This document shows positions 21,715 through 33,053 of a stretch of 64,000 nucleotides of DNA, in pieces. The translations under genes and the position numbers were made by a program. The notes beneath the pieces were generated by a model. It was not told the origin of the DNA and ran no database searches. It saw only the letters and a list, made by a program, of their open reading frames with translations. The number at the start of each line of letters is the position of its first letter. Position 1 is the first letter of the stretch. Source of the stretch: Trichostrongylus colubriformis (Eukaryota; Nematoda; Chromadorea; Rhabditida; Trichostrongylidae); contig OZ022257.1 in NCBI GenBank assembly GCA_963978905.1, forward strand, positions 8,144,509 through 8,208,508, in the 5' to 3' direction.

Positions 21715-24700
21715 ATGCTTGGAAACATGAAAATGTTTCGAGTTGGGCGGCTGAAAAGGCATTTCATACGTCAATCAGAGACGATTAGCCGTGGCATGTC
21801 AACAAACGAGGTGATTGATGTTTAATTTGCTCTATTTTTCTTCTACTCTTCATTTGGAGGTTGCCATCATTTCAGATACGGCGGAATTTTATCAAGTTTT
21901 TTGAAAATCACGATCATATTCACGTACCTTCATCGTCACTACTGCCTGCTACTGACGATGGTTCACTGCTGTTCACAAATGCTGGGATGAATCAGGTAAA
22001 AATGATCACTTTAAGTATTGTGTATATGTGGGGAGGGATGGTAAGTCAAGTATCTGAATCCACACAAAGCGCAGTCGGCTGATAACGGGAGGGACGATTC
22101 GAGAATATGATTGAGTAACGAGATGGACTACCGAAGTCTTAAGCAGGGTTTAGACTTTACCATCGCGCCTCAATACTAATGATTGGGCAATGGGCAATTA
22201 GACGATCAGGCGTAAGGAAAAGATACATATTGATCAGACGATCATGCGATTAGGCGTAAAGGATAAGATGCATATCGCGAAGGTGGATGATACATATGAT
22301 CGTATGAATCGTGAACTCATGAGCAATGCCCAAGAAGGCATTGCTCAAGGTTGGTGGGTTTAGCCTTTTTTGCTTCCGCCTCCAGTACCCACACAACGGA
22401 GTGAATTGAAGATATTTTGCGAGATAAAATCTTCAATTCACTCCGTGATCGCCGACTCCATGCTGTCATTCTTCGTTTCGCGTGAATGTATTGGGTTGAG
22501 GAATATGTCCCCGCGCTTTTTCTAACCCCGTTTTTCACAATGTTGCCTTCATCTTTTGACAAAGCTCATATACGTTTTCGATAGAGCTTTTTTTGCTCTA
22601 CAAAATGCTACTATCTGTTTTTCGATTCCTCAACTATCTAATATTTATGAGATTTGGAAATGAAGTAAGCTGAAGGCAAAAAACTGGCACTTGCGCACCT
22701 CATCTTTCTCGTCTGCCATCAAGATCAAAAAATGTATGTGTATATGTTTCGATAGAGCTTTTTCAGCTCTACAGAATGGTGCTACTTTTTATTCAAATCG
22801 CTCAACTTTTCACTGTTTTTAAGACTCACAAATGCAGTACTCGCAAAAGTGTGCACGTTCGTTATCTCCTCTTCCTCGTCTACCATCGAGATTGGAGAGG
22901 ATGTGCATATATGCATTTGATAGAGCTTTATTTGCTCTACAAGATGGTACCTCCCTTCTTTTGTATCCTCTCATATTTTAGCATGTAGGAATGAGTTTCC
23001 ACATGTTTTTCAATTCAAAATTGCGTAGTGAAAATGAATTTTATCGGCACAATGTTTTATACTATTCGATAGAGCTCTTTTCGCTCTACAGAAGAGTGTT
23101 TACGGTTTTTGTTCGAATAAATTTTTGACATTTTTTAGATCATTTAAATGTCGGCGAAATCGAGCATTTTTGACACCATTTGACGAAAATGCTCGATTTC
23201 GCCGACTTTTAAATGATCTAAAAAATGCCAAAAATTCATTCGAACAAAAACCGTAAACACTCTTCTGTAGAGCGAAAAGAGCTCTATCGAATAGTAGAAA
23301 ACATTGTGCCGATAAAATTCATTTTCATTACGCAATTTTGAATTGAAAAACATGTGGAAACTCATTTCTACATGCTAAAATATAAGAGGATACAAAAGAA
23401 GGGAGGTACCATCTTGTAGAGCAAATAAAGCTCTATCAAATGCATATATGCACATCCTCTCCAATCTCGATGGTAGGCGAGGAAGAGGAGGTAACGAACG
23501 TGCACACTTTTGCGAGTACTGCATTTGTGAGTCTTAAAAACAGCGAAAAGTTGAGCGATTTGAATAAAAAGTAGCACCATTCTGTAGAGCTGAAAAAGCT
23601 CTATCGAAACATATACACATACATTTTTTGATCTTGATGGCAGACGAGAAAGATGAGGTGCGCAAGTGCCAGTTTTTTGCCTTCAGCTTACTTCATTTCC
23701 AAATCTCATAAATATTAGATAGTTGAGGAATCGAAAAACAGATAGTAGCATTTTGTAGAGCAAAAAAGCTCTATCGAAAACGTATATGAGCTTTGTCAAA
23801 AGATGAAGGCAACATTGTAAAAAACGGGGTTGAAAAAAAAACCGCGGGGACTTATTCCTCAACCCAATACATGCAGATGCAATGGTTTGCTGAGATCTTT
23901 TCCACTTCCTTTATTCATCGCGTGAGGACCAAATTTCAGCCCTGTTGTAAATATGGCTGTAGAAATCCTGCTCTTCATTGGTTCGGGTGGTGGATACCTT
24001 TTCTCTTCACATTCAATTACTTCCCATTTTTCATGGTTTTTCAATTTTCCACTTTCAACCTGTAGGATTAAATTTGTAACTCATTTATGTCTTTCGACCG
24101 ACGGTCGAAGTCTGCTTTCATGCTTGGGGCTCCCCCACCAATGCGCCAAGTGAACGCAGTGAATTCACTTGTTTGTTCACGGAATTGACAACACCATAGC
24201 TGCTGTGTTGCTTGAAGAGTTGGGAGCTAATCATGTCGATTTTTTTAAGTATATATTTCAAATCCCGTCAGGATCTCCCTCTTATTTATTAATCTATGGT
24301 ATTCTCTGTCAATTTCCAGTTCAAATCGTTGTTCTTGGGGAGCAAGGATAACAGATTGGCGTTCCTCAAACGGGCTACAAGCTACCAGAAGTGTCTTCGA
24401 GCAGGCGGCAAGCACAACGACTTGGAAGTGAGTTTTTCGTCTGTGTTCACAAGGAACAGTAAGCAGGGCTATTTCAGAATGTTGGATATGATCTGCACCA
24501 TCAGACATTCTTTGAAATGCTTGGCAATTGGTCCTTTAACAATGCTTACTCCAAGGTAATTGTTTTCTCTCTTCCAGTACTATCAGAGCGTTTTGATTTC
24601 ATGGGCTCTGGTCCTCATACAAAATTAATTAATTTAACACTAGAATGATGCTCAAAATTGTAGGAAGATGCGTGCAAATTAGCATGGTATTTCCTCACAG

Positions 24701-27700
24701 AGATTCTGAACATCGATCCCACTCGCTTGTACGTCTCCTATTTCGGTGGTTCAAAGAAATGGAATCTTGAAGCTGATAATGAATGCAGGGAAATTTGGCT
24801 GAAAATCGGGTAAACAGCTATTTCCCTCTTTTACTTGATTACATTTTTGAAAAAAATCTTCAGTTCCATTTCCAGGGTGCCAAAGTCTCACATTCTATCA
24901 TTTGAGAAAGACAACTTTTGGGAAATGGGTCCTACTGGTCCATGTGGACCATCCACTGAGATTTTCTATGACCGTGTTTCTGGTCGGCACGACGTCGCTC
25001 ATCTCATTAATACCGATGATTCTATTGTGGAGCTATGGAATATTGTCTTCATTTCCTTGAACAGGTATTCACTTCCAACCTTTTCTGACAGCGATAAATC
25101 CTCCGATTTTCTTGTGTTGCAGAACATCTAGCGGTGCTCTCGAGTCGCTTCCCGGTAACCATATCGACACTGGTATGGGATTGGAACGTTTGGCTTCAGT
25201 TGTGCAAAACGTGCCATCAAATTTCGATATTGATGCCTTTGCACCAATTATGAAGCGAATATCTGTTGTAAGTATCCTAGAGACTTCAAAATGATCTTTT
25301 TGTGATGAGAAATGAGAAGAAGATATCGTCCCGTTCCTCTTAGAAAGTGGAATGCGTCCCTGACTGCACAAATCGAGGCGCAATCTTCGTTTACCTCCTG
25401 GAAGGAGAGCATGTAGTTCCTGTGAATCTTAACGGCTGCGGTTTCGACTCGAGGCTCTGTGGAAAGTGTTAAGGTTAGTGGTAGGGGGTATGATGAGTCG
25501 TGAGAACTATCAAAGTGAATCATCCAGTTGGAAGTAAGGGTCTACGAAGACTGTAAAGGGAAACATTTCCAGTGAAAGAGAGTGCCTTTGCACTGCAGGA
25601 GCCTTGTTTTTCAACAGACACCTGTTTTAACACGACACGCCCACTTCGTTAACGCAGCCCGCCCTCTCTCGGAATCAAGGGTGAGAAGGAGCTCATACTT
25701 CACGAGTTTCCAACTAGTTCATTCCGTTGCTCTTTACTTTCACACTACTAAATACCGCGACTTTCTACAAATTTTCGACATCCAGCATTTCAATTCTCAA
25801 TTCAACTATGTTCAGCAGATTTTCTTATTCGGCCCGAACTACCCCTACCACCGACTTCAATGAAAATGATTTGCCTTTTAACTTTGACCTATCAATGCGA
25901 AGATTCAAAAACTAGGCGAGAAAACTAGTTCGGTGGAAGGAGGGGAATGGGTGATGTGACAGCATCGGAGTGAATAGGGGCTAGATAGAGGCCAGAAAGG
26001 GTCAGCTGAGTTCCGTTGCGGCTGTCTCTTTAGTATGGTGCTATTGAATACTTTTAAATTTCTCATGAGATCAGAACTTGATGTTCTACCTTTTTGTTTT
26101 TATTCAGGAATTATCCATTGACAGGAATTTCAGTATGGTAGTGTAATTTCGTTCAGCTTTCTAAATCTGGTGCGTATGGCGATCATGTTGGTGCAGCGAA
26201 CACCAATGAACGTGATGCTTCATACCGAATTATTGCCGACCATTTGAGAGGAATTGTTGTTGCCCTGGCTGACGGTGTTGTACCAAGCGCTGTTGATTCA
26301 GGGTCCGTAAATAGCTCACTGTTTTTCATCGTTCAGAAGTCTCTTCAATAAGGTTTTCAAGGTTTATCATCCGAAAAATGTTACGGAGATCATTCTGGCA
26401 CGTGGTCAATCGCTTGGGAGCCGATCGTTACGCGTGCTGTGAACTAGTGCCGGTTATTATTGACACTCTTGTAGGTTACTATACGTTACTTTAATTTAAA
26501 TAAATAGTTTCAAGATAGCCCTGATGATGCTCAGAGTCCAGCCTATCCAGAGTTGGCCAGCTGCGAAGAGGGCGTGTCCAAGTGTGTAATGGAAGAGGAG
26601 CAGCAGTACTGGAAAATTATAGACAAAGGAAGCTCCATATTTCAAAGCATGTGTCTGTACATGTCTCCGAATGAGAAAATTTTTCCAGGTAAACCGGCCA
26701 TTTCTCTAATCCGAAGTGCTGTTTTCGATATTCATGTGTACTTTTCAGGAGAAAAAGCTTGGTTTCTACATGATACTCATGGTATCCCAATTGAAATCAC
26801 TGAAGATCTCAGTAAGAAGCGTGGCCTATCCGTTGATATCCACAAATTTCAGAAGCTCAAAGAAGACGCTAAGGTTGCTTTATGGTTAAGAAAAATAGTG
26901 CGATATTTTCTGAAATGCTCTTGAGTTAAAAACATGATATTTAGATGCTATCCAAAAGTACAAGTCAGCTTCCTGGCGGATTAACCATTGATACAACAGG
27001 GTTGGAGAAGTACTCAGATAAAGCAAAATATGAGTATTCCCTCGGAGCGGACGGATCATACTGTATGATTTTGATTGTTGCTGCAATCATTCCCATTCTA
27101 TGGCAGATTGGTTAAGGTTTCCAGCGTTTCCTCAAGTCGTCACTAAAGTAGTGGCTGTCTTCAGCAAAGCTGAGCGAGTGCCGTCACTTTCATCGTCAGG
27201 ATCGATTGTATTGGAGAACTGCCAATTTTATGCTGAAGAAGGTGGGCAGAAGAGTGATGCAGGGGCACTGGAAGTGAATGAGGTAGTTTTATGTGATCTT
27301 TTCCTCTAACTTCCTTGATCAGTTTTTAATGAACCATCTACAACTTATTGATTATGCCTGATTGAGTCGTGGCAAAAGTCATTTCAGGCCACTGTTTTTT
27401 TATAATAGTCTGCTCATTAAAAGCTATCATTTTCAATTATCAATGCTGGTAGCTTTGGGCATAAGAGTTCGTTTGATAAGTATCGGTAGATATTACAAGA
27501 ATTGTGTTGTAATGCAGGATCTCCTTTGAAGTGTTCTCTGTCTGCCAGCACTACCACTTCACGTTGTCATTATCCATTCAACGTCCGTTTCGCTTCCTCA
27601 TTCCACTATTTTTTCTTATCCTCCTATTTTTTCTTCCTTATCTGATTGAACTGACACCTCTCTTACCTCGCCTGGTTCCTCTTGGTTTAGTGCGTTTCTG

Positions 27701-30700
27701 GCGTGCCTTTCGGCGCTTGACTCCGGTTTCACTTGCTGGTTGCATATCAGGCAACCTTACAGCTTTCTATGTATGTTCCTGTTTCACTTATGCTTTCTGG
27801 GCACTTGTTCAGTCACTACAAATTCCGCGCACTTTCCTGCAGCTTTCAGTGAGATGAATTAATTGGCTTATAAAGCTCTAACCAGTGGGGCGAAAACGTT
27901 AGCGCACGCTGAAGTTGCATCAGTAATCTGATGTTTGCCTTTTGCCATCCATCCGTCATCCTTGCGAAAAGAACTGTTATGAATACCAGTAGTCAACAAA
28001 AGAAATAAATCGAAACATGGTAACTCTCTTTCTCTTCTAAGAAGAAACATCTAGGTTTAGGAACCGATTTTTGAAGTTACATCCGTGGAAAAGGTGAATG
28101 GAGTCGCCGTTTTGCATGGTAATGTTAGGGGGCAGGCACCGATCTCTGAAGGTTCTGTAGTCAAGCAGAAAATCAATGTAGTGAGTTTTTCAAAATGTTT
28201 CTCATTTGATCTTGTTACCACTTCACTGAAGTTTTCTTTGCATCCAGGGACGTCGACTTGCTCTGATGCGCGCCCACTCCGCAACACATCTCTTGAACTG
28301 GGCATTACGACGTGTCGGAGCAGGAAGGGGACAACGAGGATCATCCATTGATGAAGACTTTTTGAGATTTGACTATGCGACCGATGACTGCGCTGGAGAA
28401 GATGATACGGTATGCGTCCTGTGGAAAAGCATTCATAAGTAAGATCATGTCGAAGAATAAGGAAAGGCAACCATTTTCAGATTGAAAATGTTGAATCGCT
28501 TATAAGGAATGTGATACGGGATGCCAAGAACTTGGTGGTGGAGGAGATTCCGTTCGAAACAGCTTCCAAGCTTTCCAATTTACAATCGGAGTTCAAAGAG
28601 GTGGCTTTGACATGGTTCTTCCAAAAATGCATGTTCACACAGTTGTCATTGCTGGAAATGCGGGGGTAGTGTAAGGACAGGCACCCCGGTCCTACCAGCG
28701 TGTCTAGGGATCAAATCCCGACCAGGCGAGGCAATCCTTCCAGCAGTCTGGTACCAATTAACCCATCCCCCAAGGTACCAGAAAACTGTCTGGTAAGATA
28801 AAAGTGCTGGCGTGCACATCGGCTGGACTCGCAAGTTATTGAAGGCCATCGAAGAATTGCGATTGCAAATTGAAGTTAGTGCTTCTAAAGAGGGAGCTTG
28901 CGGCGATCAGTACGACCCGTTTACTATAGTCCATGTTCTTCCTATTCCATGAGGAAGCATTTGCGTTGCGTCAGGGTAGTTCCTCGTTATTTTGAATTAA
29001 TTATTAGGTTGATTCATAATAAATCGGACAAATGGTAGTGATGATTTCTAGAGATCATAACTCAGTAACGAATTAACGAAAATGGACGCGCGAGGTACCG
29101 TTGGAATGAGTATGAAAAGCTCTTCGAAGTACCGCAAATAATCACTCCAAAGTAAATTCATTCCGCCGCAATGCTGCACGATTTCAAGCGGTCCAGAGAC
29201 CACATCCGCAACGTCATACTATTTATATCGCTATCTGGCCAGGAACCCGCGGATATCGGCAGACGTCTGATAGAAGTTCACAAGGAGCATGCCCCCGGCA
29301 GAAGTACACTGTAGTTGTAGCATTCGAAGTTTGCGTCAGGCGACTATTCCATCGAAGACGAAAACCGCGGTTGGTGGAGCGTACACGGCGTAGAGTACTG
29401 GGAGCTGCTCGATGAAGGTACCACAGTATCCGCCGACGTCTACGTTCGTCAATTACGAGAATTGAAGGCCAATGTCCAAAGTTCGCTACGGCGGCGGTCA
29501 CATGTCTACTTCCAGCACGACAAGGTGTCTACTTCCACAGACCGCACTTCGCAAGATCGACCAAGGCCGAGCTGCTGTCGTACAGTTGGACCGTACTTCT
29601 ATGCCCACCGTACTCCCCAGACCTGGCCCCTTCAGATTTCCACCTTTTCTCCCACAGCCAACGTCACCTGGACGGCCAAGACTTCAAAACTCGCGACGAG
29701 GTCAAGGCGGCACTCGGCAACTTCTTCGAGCTCCAGCTTCCGGCCTTCTGGAGCAAGGGCATCCATGATCTGCCTATACCGTGGCAGAAGGTCATCGATA
29801 AAGATGGAGTATATTTCAAGTGAATCCCTGCTGTCGTAAAAAAGTTGTACGACAATGATTAAAATTGGTCAATTTGTCCGATTTATTATGAATCAACCTA
29901 ATATATACTTTACCAAAGATATAGGGTAAACCCGAACGTAAATCATTCCAATTTTAAAGATCCTTCCATATAAATTTGGTCTAATATAGTGGTCACCTGA
30001 TGACGATAAGATGTGATTATTTTCTCAGAAAAGTCCTTGTCCATTCAACCGACACTGATGATGTGAGAGGGGAGGGGAACTTTGTTAGACGTAGCTCGAG
30101 TCGCTTAGGTGGTATGGTGCGTTACTTGGTTACTTGCGCACTCCACGTTAGTCTAAACGTCTTGACGTTAAAGTCAAAGTTAGTGAAATGTGGGTTAGTC
30201 CTTACTTTGGAGGTTAATCGGATGTAGTTCAGAGCTGTCGACATTTCGGGACTAAAAATAAGACAAAGATATTTTTTATTCATCCCTGTCAAATGAGTTT
30301 TAAGGGAAAGGAGTATCCAGAAGTTGTTCGAGTGGTTCGTTTTGGCGTTGAGCTCGGAAATGCCCTTGCTGTGGAGTGTTGTTCCGGCACGTAAGTGTTT
30401 CTGTGACTTGTAGAAGTGTTTAGCAACTTCAATTGCACATTATGTGTGTAGCGAGAATGAAAGGTCTCTTGCGAAGTCTTCGGACTTGAAATAATGGATT
30501 GATAGTGAAGCAGTGCCTGTTGAGAAAGGTATTCCTCTAGTGAGCAAAGCACTTTCATTTTGCTCCCTTTTCAATATACTCCTTTCAAATTATCAACAGA
30601 TCAACAGAGTTCTGCTTTCATTCAATAGGGATGGTGAAACCCTTCATTAGCAGTTTTGCTTTAATGTGGTGCTGAAGTTGAAAATTCAATGCGTTGAACT

Positions 30701-31081
30701 TCACTGTGTTACAGGCATGTACTGAATACGTCGTCCATAGTTGACTTCGCTGTTATGAGTGATCGCTCATCAGCGAAAGGAGTTCGCCGAATACTGGCTG
30801 TTACTGGTGAGAAAGCACGAGGGAATCGGCGTTACGGTCAAGAAGTCCTATCTCGTCTGGAGTCTGTGATTGAAAATATAGACAGCGAAGAGCCAATGAA
30901 CCATACCAACGAAGAGGTAGGTCCATTTCAGATTAGGCGTGTTCTTGTCTGACTCGGGCTCCCACATTTATAGAAAATCGACTGGTCTCGCATACCGTAT
31001 GTGGAGCAACCGCGCTGCCGTGAACTGCAGAAATCCATAAAGAAGAAGCGAAAAGTGAAGAATGCCGTTGTTGCCACATAA
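21715..31081 (+). CDS. aars-1: Alanyl-tRNA synthetase, mitochondrial type, C-Ala reduced
   Basis: Charges tRNA-Ala and edits mischarged tRNA. Exons: 21715-21810, 21876-21995, 24320-24427, 24478-24555, 24664-24809, 24876-25064, 25123-25267, 26157-26302, 26362-26470, 26508-26688, 26749-26873, 26945-27062, 27125-27282, 28061-28180, 28248-28409, 28481-28600, 30305-30390, 30715-30916, 30974-31081; all in phase, 838 residues. The first 32 residues are Arg/Lys-rich with almost no acidic residues, like a mitochondrial presequence. Class II signatures: [12 protein letters not shown] (97-108), [14 protein letters not shown] (115-128), [10 protein letters not shown] (259-268). Editing site: HSATH (623-627) and CSGTH (733-737). 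Only 101 residues follow, ending in a lysine-rich tail, so the usual ~200-residue C-Ala region is missing or replaced. Met29 could start a shorter form. Intron 10 donor side: intron 26471-26507 is only 37 bases. Confidence 0.93.
22318..22345. repeat. Small hairpin beside the foldback element
   Basis: TGAGCAATGCC and GGCATTGCTCA are inverse arms around a short loop. A second hairpin, ACGGAGTGAATTGAAGAT / ATCTTCAATTCACTCCGT, lies at 22396-22446. Both are in aars-1 intron 2. Confidence 0.8.
22396..22446. repeat. Perfect 18-base stem hairpin
   Basis: ACGGAGTGAATTGAAGAT at 22396-22413 is repeated in perfect inverse at 22429-22446 around a 15-base loop. It adjoins the large foldback element and may belong to it on one side only. 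Confidence 0.85.
22486..23872. mobile_element. Large foldback element, two ~685-base arms
   Basis: The left arm (22486-23170) and right arm (23187-23872) are inverse copies with only scattered differences, meeting at AAATCGAGCATTTT ... AAAATGCTCGATTT. Each arm has four copies of a short hairpin motif (GATAGAGC, 4-8 bases, GCTCTAC), about 130-170 bases apart: near 22580, 22750, 22920 and 23070 on the left, mirrored near 23270, 23420, 23590 and 23760 on the right. No transposase is seen. It lies in aars-1 intron 2 and is transcribed with it. The window start (1-166) is a related end. Family name not recognised; foldback or MITE-like is a structural description. Confidence 0.85.
28650..28865 (+). 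mobile_element. tRNA-derived SINE in aars-1 intron 16
   Basis: The start GGGGTAGTGTAAGGACAGG resembles a pol III A box and GGATCAAATCC (about 28707) a B box, in the right order and spacing. A tail follows with GGTACCAATTAACCCATCC and later GGACTCGCAAGTTATTGA. Parts of the tail recur, partly inverted, at 52555-52690 (GAATTGGTACCAGACT, CCTCGCAAGTCATTGA). It does not fold as a convincing tRNA, so a SINE is the better reading. Confidence 0.6.
29004..29901 (+). mobile_element. Decayed mariner transposon
   Basis: 898 bases flanked by TA (29002-29003, 29902-29903). The terminal inverted repeats begin TTAGGTTGATTCATAATAAA and end in the inverse TTTATTATGAATCAACCTAA, a typical mariner end. Inside, pieces of a mariner transposase can be read in shifting frames: [25 protein letters not shown] and a C-terminal run with [12 protein letters not shown], whose final D of the catalytic triad (PDLAPSD) is still legible. 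Frameshifts, stops and a length below the usual 1.3 kb show it is dead. It lies in aars-1 intron 16. Confidence 0.9.
29311..29820 (+). pseudogene. Mariner transposase remnant
   Basis: Fragments matching the middle and C-terminal half of mariner transposases occur in at least two frames, separated by frameshifts; the N-terminal half after the first ATG (about 29082) is unreadable. Decay is ancient enough that no single long frame remains. Not joined here. Confidence 0.75.
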
Positions 31082-31117
31082 TTGTTTATCACGGTTTTAT
31101 AGATTATAGGTATAGAA

Positions 31118-31123
31118 AATAAA
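31118..31123 (+). other. Likely polyadenylation signal of aars-1
   Basis: AATAAA 37 bases after the stop codon at 31079-31081. It supports 31081 as the true end of the protein and hence the missing C-Ala region. Confidence 0.65.
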
Positions 31124-31854
31124 TTATTGAACTTGGCGGCTAAGTACTTGTTGGATGAATGTGGAGGTCATCGTATTTGTACTTAATTATTGCGATCTTA
31201 GTTGAGCTGTAGGGCTTCCATTACCTTTGCAACCCTCGTCCTTTTTACCCCCTTTTGTTTTATTTTGCCTTTTTTCTTCGCAGAAGTAGTCCGTATTAGT
31301 AAGCAGAACCCACAAAAATGCTTTTTTAGCTGTATGAGTGTTTCTATAAAACTTTTGAATATCAGTACTGAATGGGATCGCATGTTGGTGGACTGTATCC
31401 GAATTGAGGAGCTTCGGGATTTGGTGCCCTTGATGCGGCTAGTGATCATGTAGTGGCGAAAGGTGCCGCTAGTATGAGAGCGATCCTCAGATCAAATTTC
31501 ACCCACAAAGATCTTGGGTTTCCTGGTTTTCTTTCTTGGATTTTTGTTCGAATCAATCAGGTCAATTGCCGATTCAGAGAACCCGAAGCAGTCATATTTT
31601 GATTGATTGGCGGTAGGGGGTCATATTTCTCAGTCTTCACCAAAATGTTCGATACTGTGTGTGATATACGCTCTCTGACCTCCCCTGAGATTGCTATGCT
31701 TCCGCAGTTTATCACTACTGAAAGATTTTCAGCAGTTGAAAATTGGACGAGGTTTTTTAATTCTTCTCCAATATCTATTCCAGTTATTGATATCGTTCAG
31801 TCTACTTCTTTTTGTCCTTTGAGTCATCTCCTTTATGCGATCCCTCGTTTTCAG
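31124..31854. other. Intergenic, aars-1 to next putative gene
   Basis: No recognised gene or repeat. An open frame at 31603-31971 has no motif I know and overlaps the putative trans-splice acceptor at 31854. Confidence 0.4.
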
Positions 31855-31856
31855 AA

Positions 31857-33053
31857 ATGTCTGACAATGGTGTTGCTGATTGTCGACAAGACATCAAGGT
31901 TAGATCTTTGTGAATGGCACAACTCTCCTTTTTCTTCGAGTTGGCTTAGATTTCCCAATATTAATATGTAAATGTGAAATATTCATCCGTAATATTTTAA
32001 TATTCATTCACAGTATTTTAATATTTATTTATTAGTATTAATGCCAAAATTTTTAATTGAGCTTTTAGACTTCCTTGATCCTTCCAGGTGTCCGTTTTTC
32101 ATGTGCAACAGTAGTTCAAGGGACTTTTTGCTGGGTGTATCCCCACAGCTTTCCTCCTTTAAGCGTAAAAGTCAGAGCGAGCACTCTGTAGTGCATTCCT
32201 AACTGGAGTGAGAAGGTAGCTAAGGGAATTTCTTCATGAGCTCTCCTTTTTTTGAGGTGCGTCACGCATTTGGCTTCAGAATCGTAATGCCGCATTCATC
32301 CTTCGCGCCGAAGAGACGTGGCTGCGTTGAGAGGCGGAGTGGCACGGGATAGGTGCAGAGGCAACGCAGGCAAAGAGATAGGATGACACTGGTGGGCACG
32401 CAGAGACACGCAGCCACGTTCTCCCGCCGTCACCGCAAAGTATGAACGCGGCCTAGTGGCTTAGAAAATTTGTGAGGTCCATTCGGTGTTAGGGTACGGT
32501 ACCTATCAATCGCGTCATCATTAGCAGGTCCATAGTTGAATTGGAAGCCTCACTTTGTTCAGGCGTGTTCCAGTCCTGGACTTGGTTTCCGGGTCAACCT
32601 TATGTCGCTGTCCGAGCTCCCCATAAACTTACAAGGCCCTTTTTTCAAAAAAATCTTCGCTCATAAGAATTCAGATGTGCAGCCTTCGAAAAAAGAAAAA
32701 AAAAATCATTCAGTCAGCGTACACCGATGGTGATTCGGTTCAAGAGGGTCCATCAGCTGTACGGGAGGATTCAAAAGCCGAGGTTATTCGTAACAATCAT
32801 TGCACATTCGGTTCTTCATGGATTCAACGAAGCCAGCACACACTAGGCTGATGTGGCTTCTTTTCAGAATGATATTGGTGAAACAAGTGGAGCTGGTGGT
32901 ACACCTGGAGGGGACTCTAAAACTGAAGCATCACTGGATGAAATGGTTGAGGAGCTAACAGCAGAAGTTGAAGCTTTTCGTGAAGCAACTGATGATTTGG
33001 AGACAATGTCTGAAAGTGTACAATGTTTGTTGAGGACTGCGGTCACTGGAGAT
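31857..33053 (+). CDS. Putative acidic coiled-coil protein, 5' three exons
   Basis: I do not recognise this gene. A GTTTTCAG acceptor ends at 31854, two bases before an ATG at 31857, suggesting a trans-spliced start. Exon 1 (31857-31898) ends at a GT donor in phase 0; exon 2 (32675-32782, after AATTCAG) and exon 3 (32868-33053, after TTTTCAG, with a GTAAGT donor) are also phase 0, giving 112 residues so far. Exon 2 has a lysine cluster and then an acidic stretch; exon 3 has a glycine-rich segment (SGAGGTPGG) and a heptad-like acidic helix (SLDEMVEELTAEVEAFREA). The 3' end was not found: no in-phase last exon between 33054 and 35300 is convincing. Exon 3 is the strongest part; exons 1 and 2 are weaker. 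Confidence 0.4.
32288..32453. mobile_element. MITE, family C, copy 3
   Basis: The ends GCCGCATTCATCCTTCGCG and CGCAAAGTATGAACGCGGC are inverse, 15 of 19 matching. It shows the full terminal structure of the family seen at 12421 and 13635 and lies in the first intron of the putative gene above. Confidence 0.7.
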
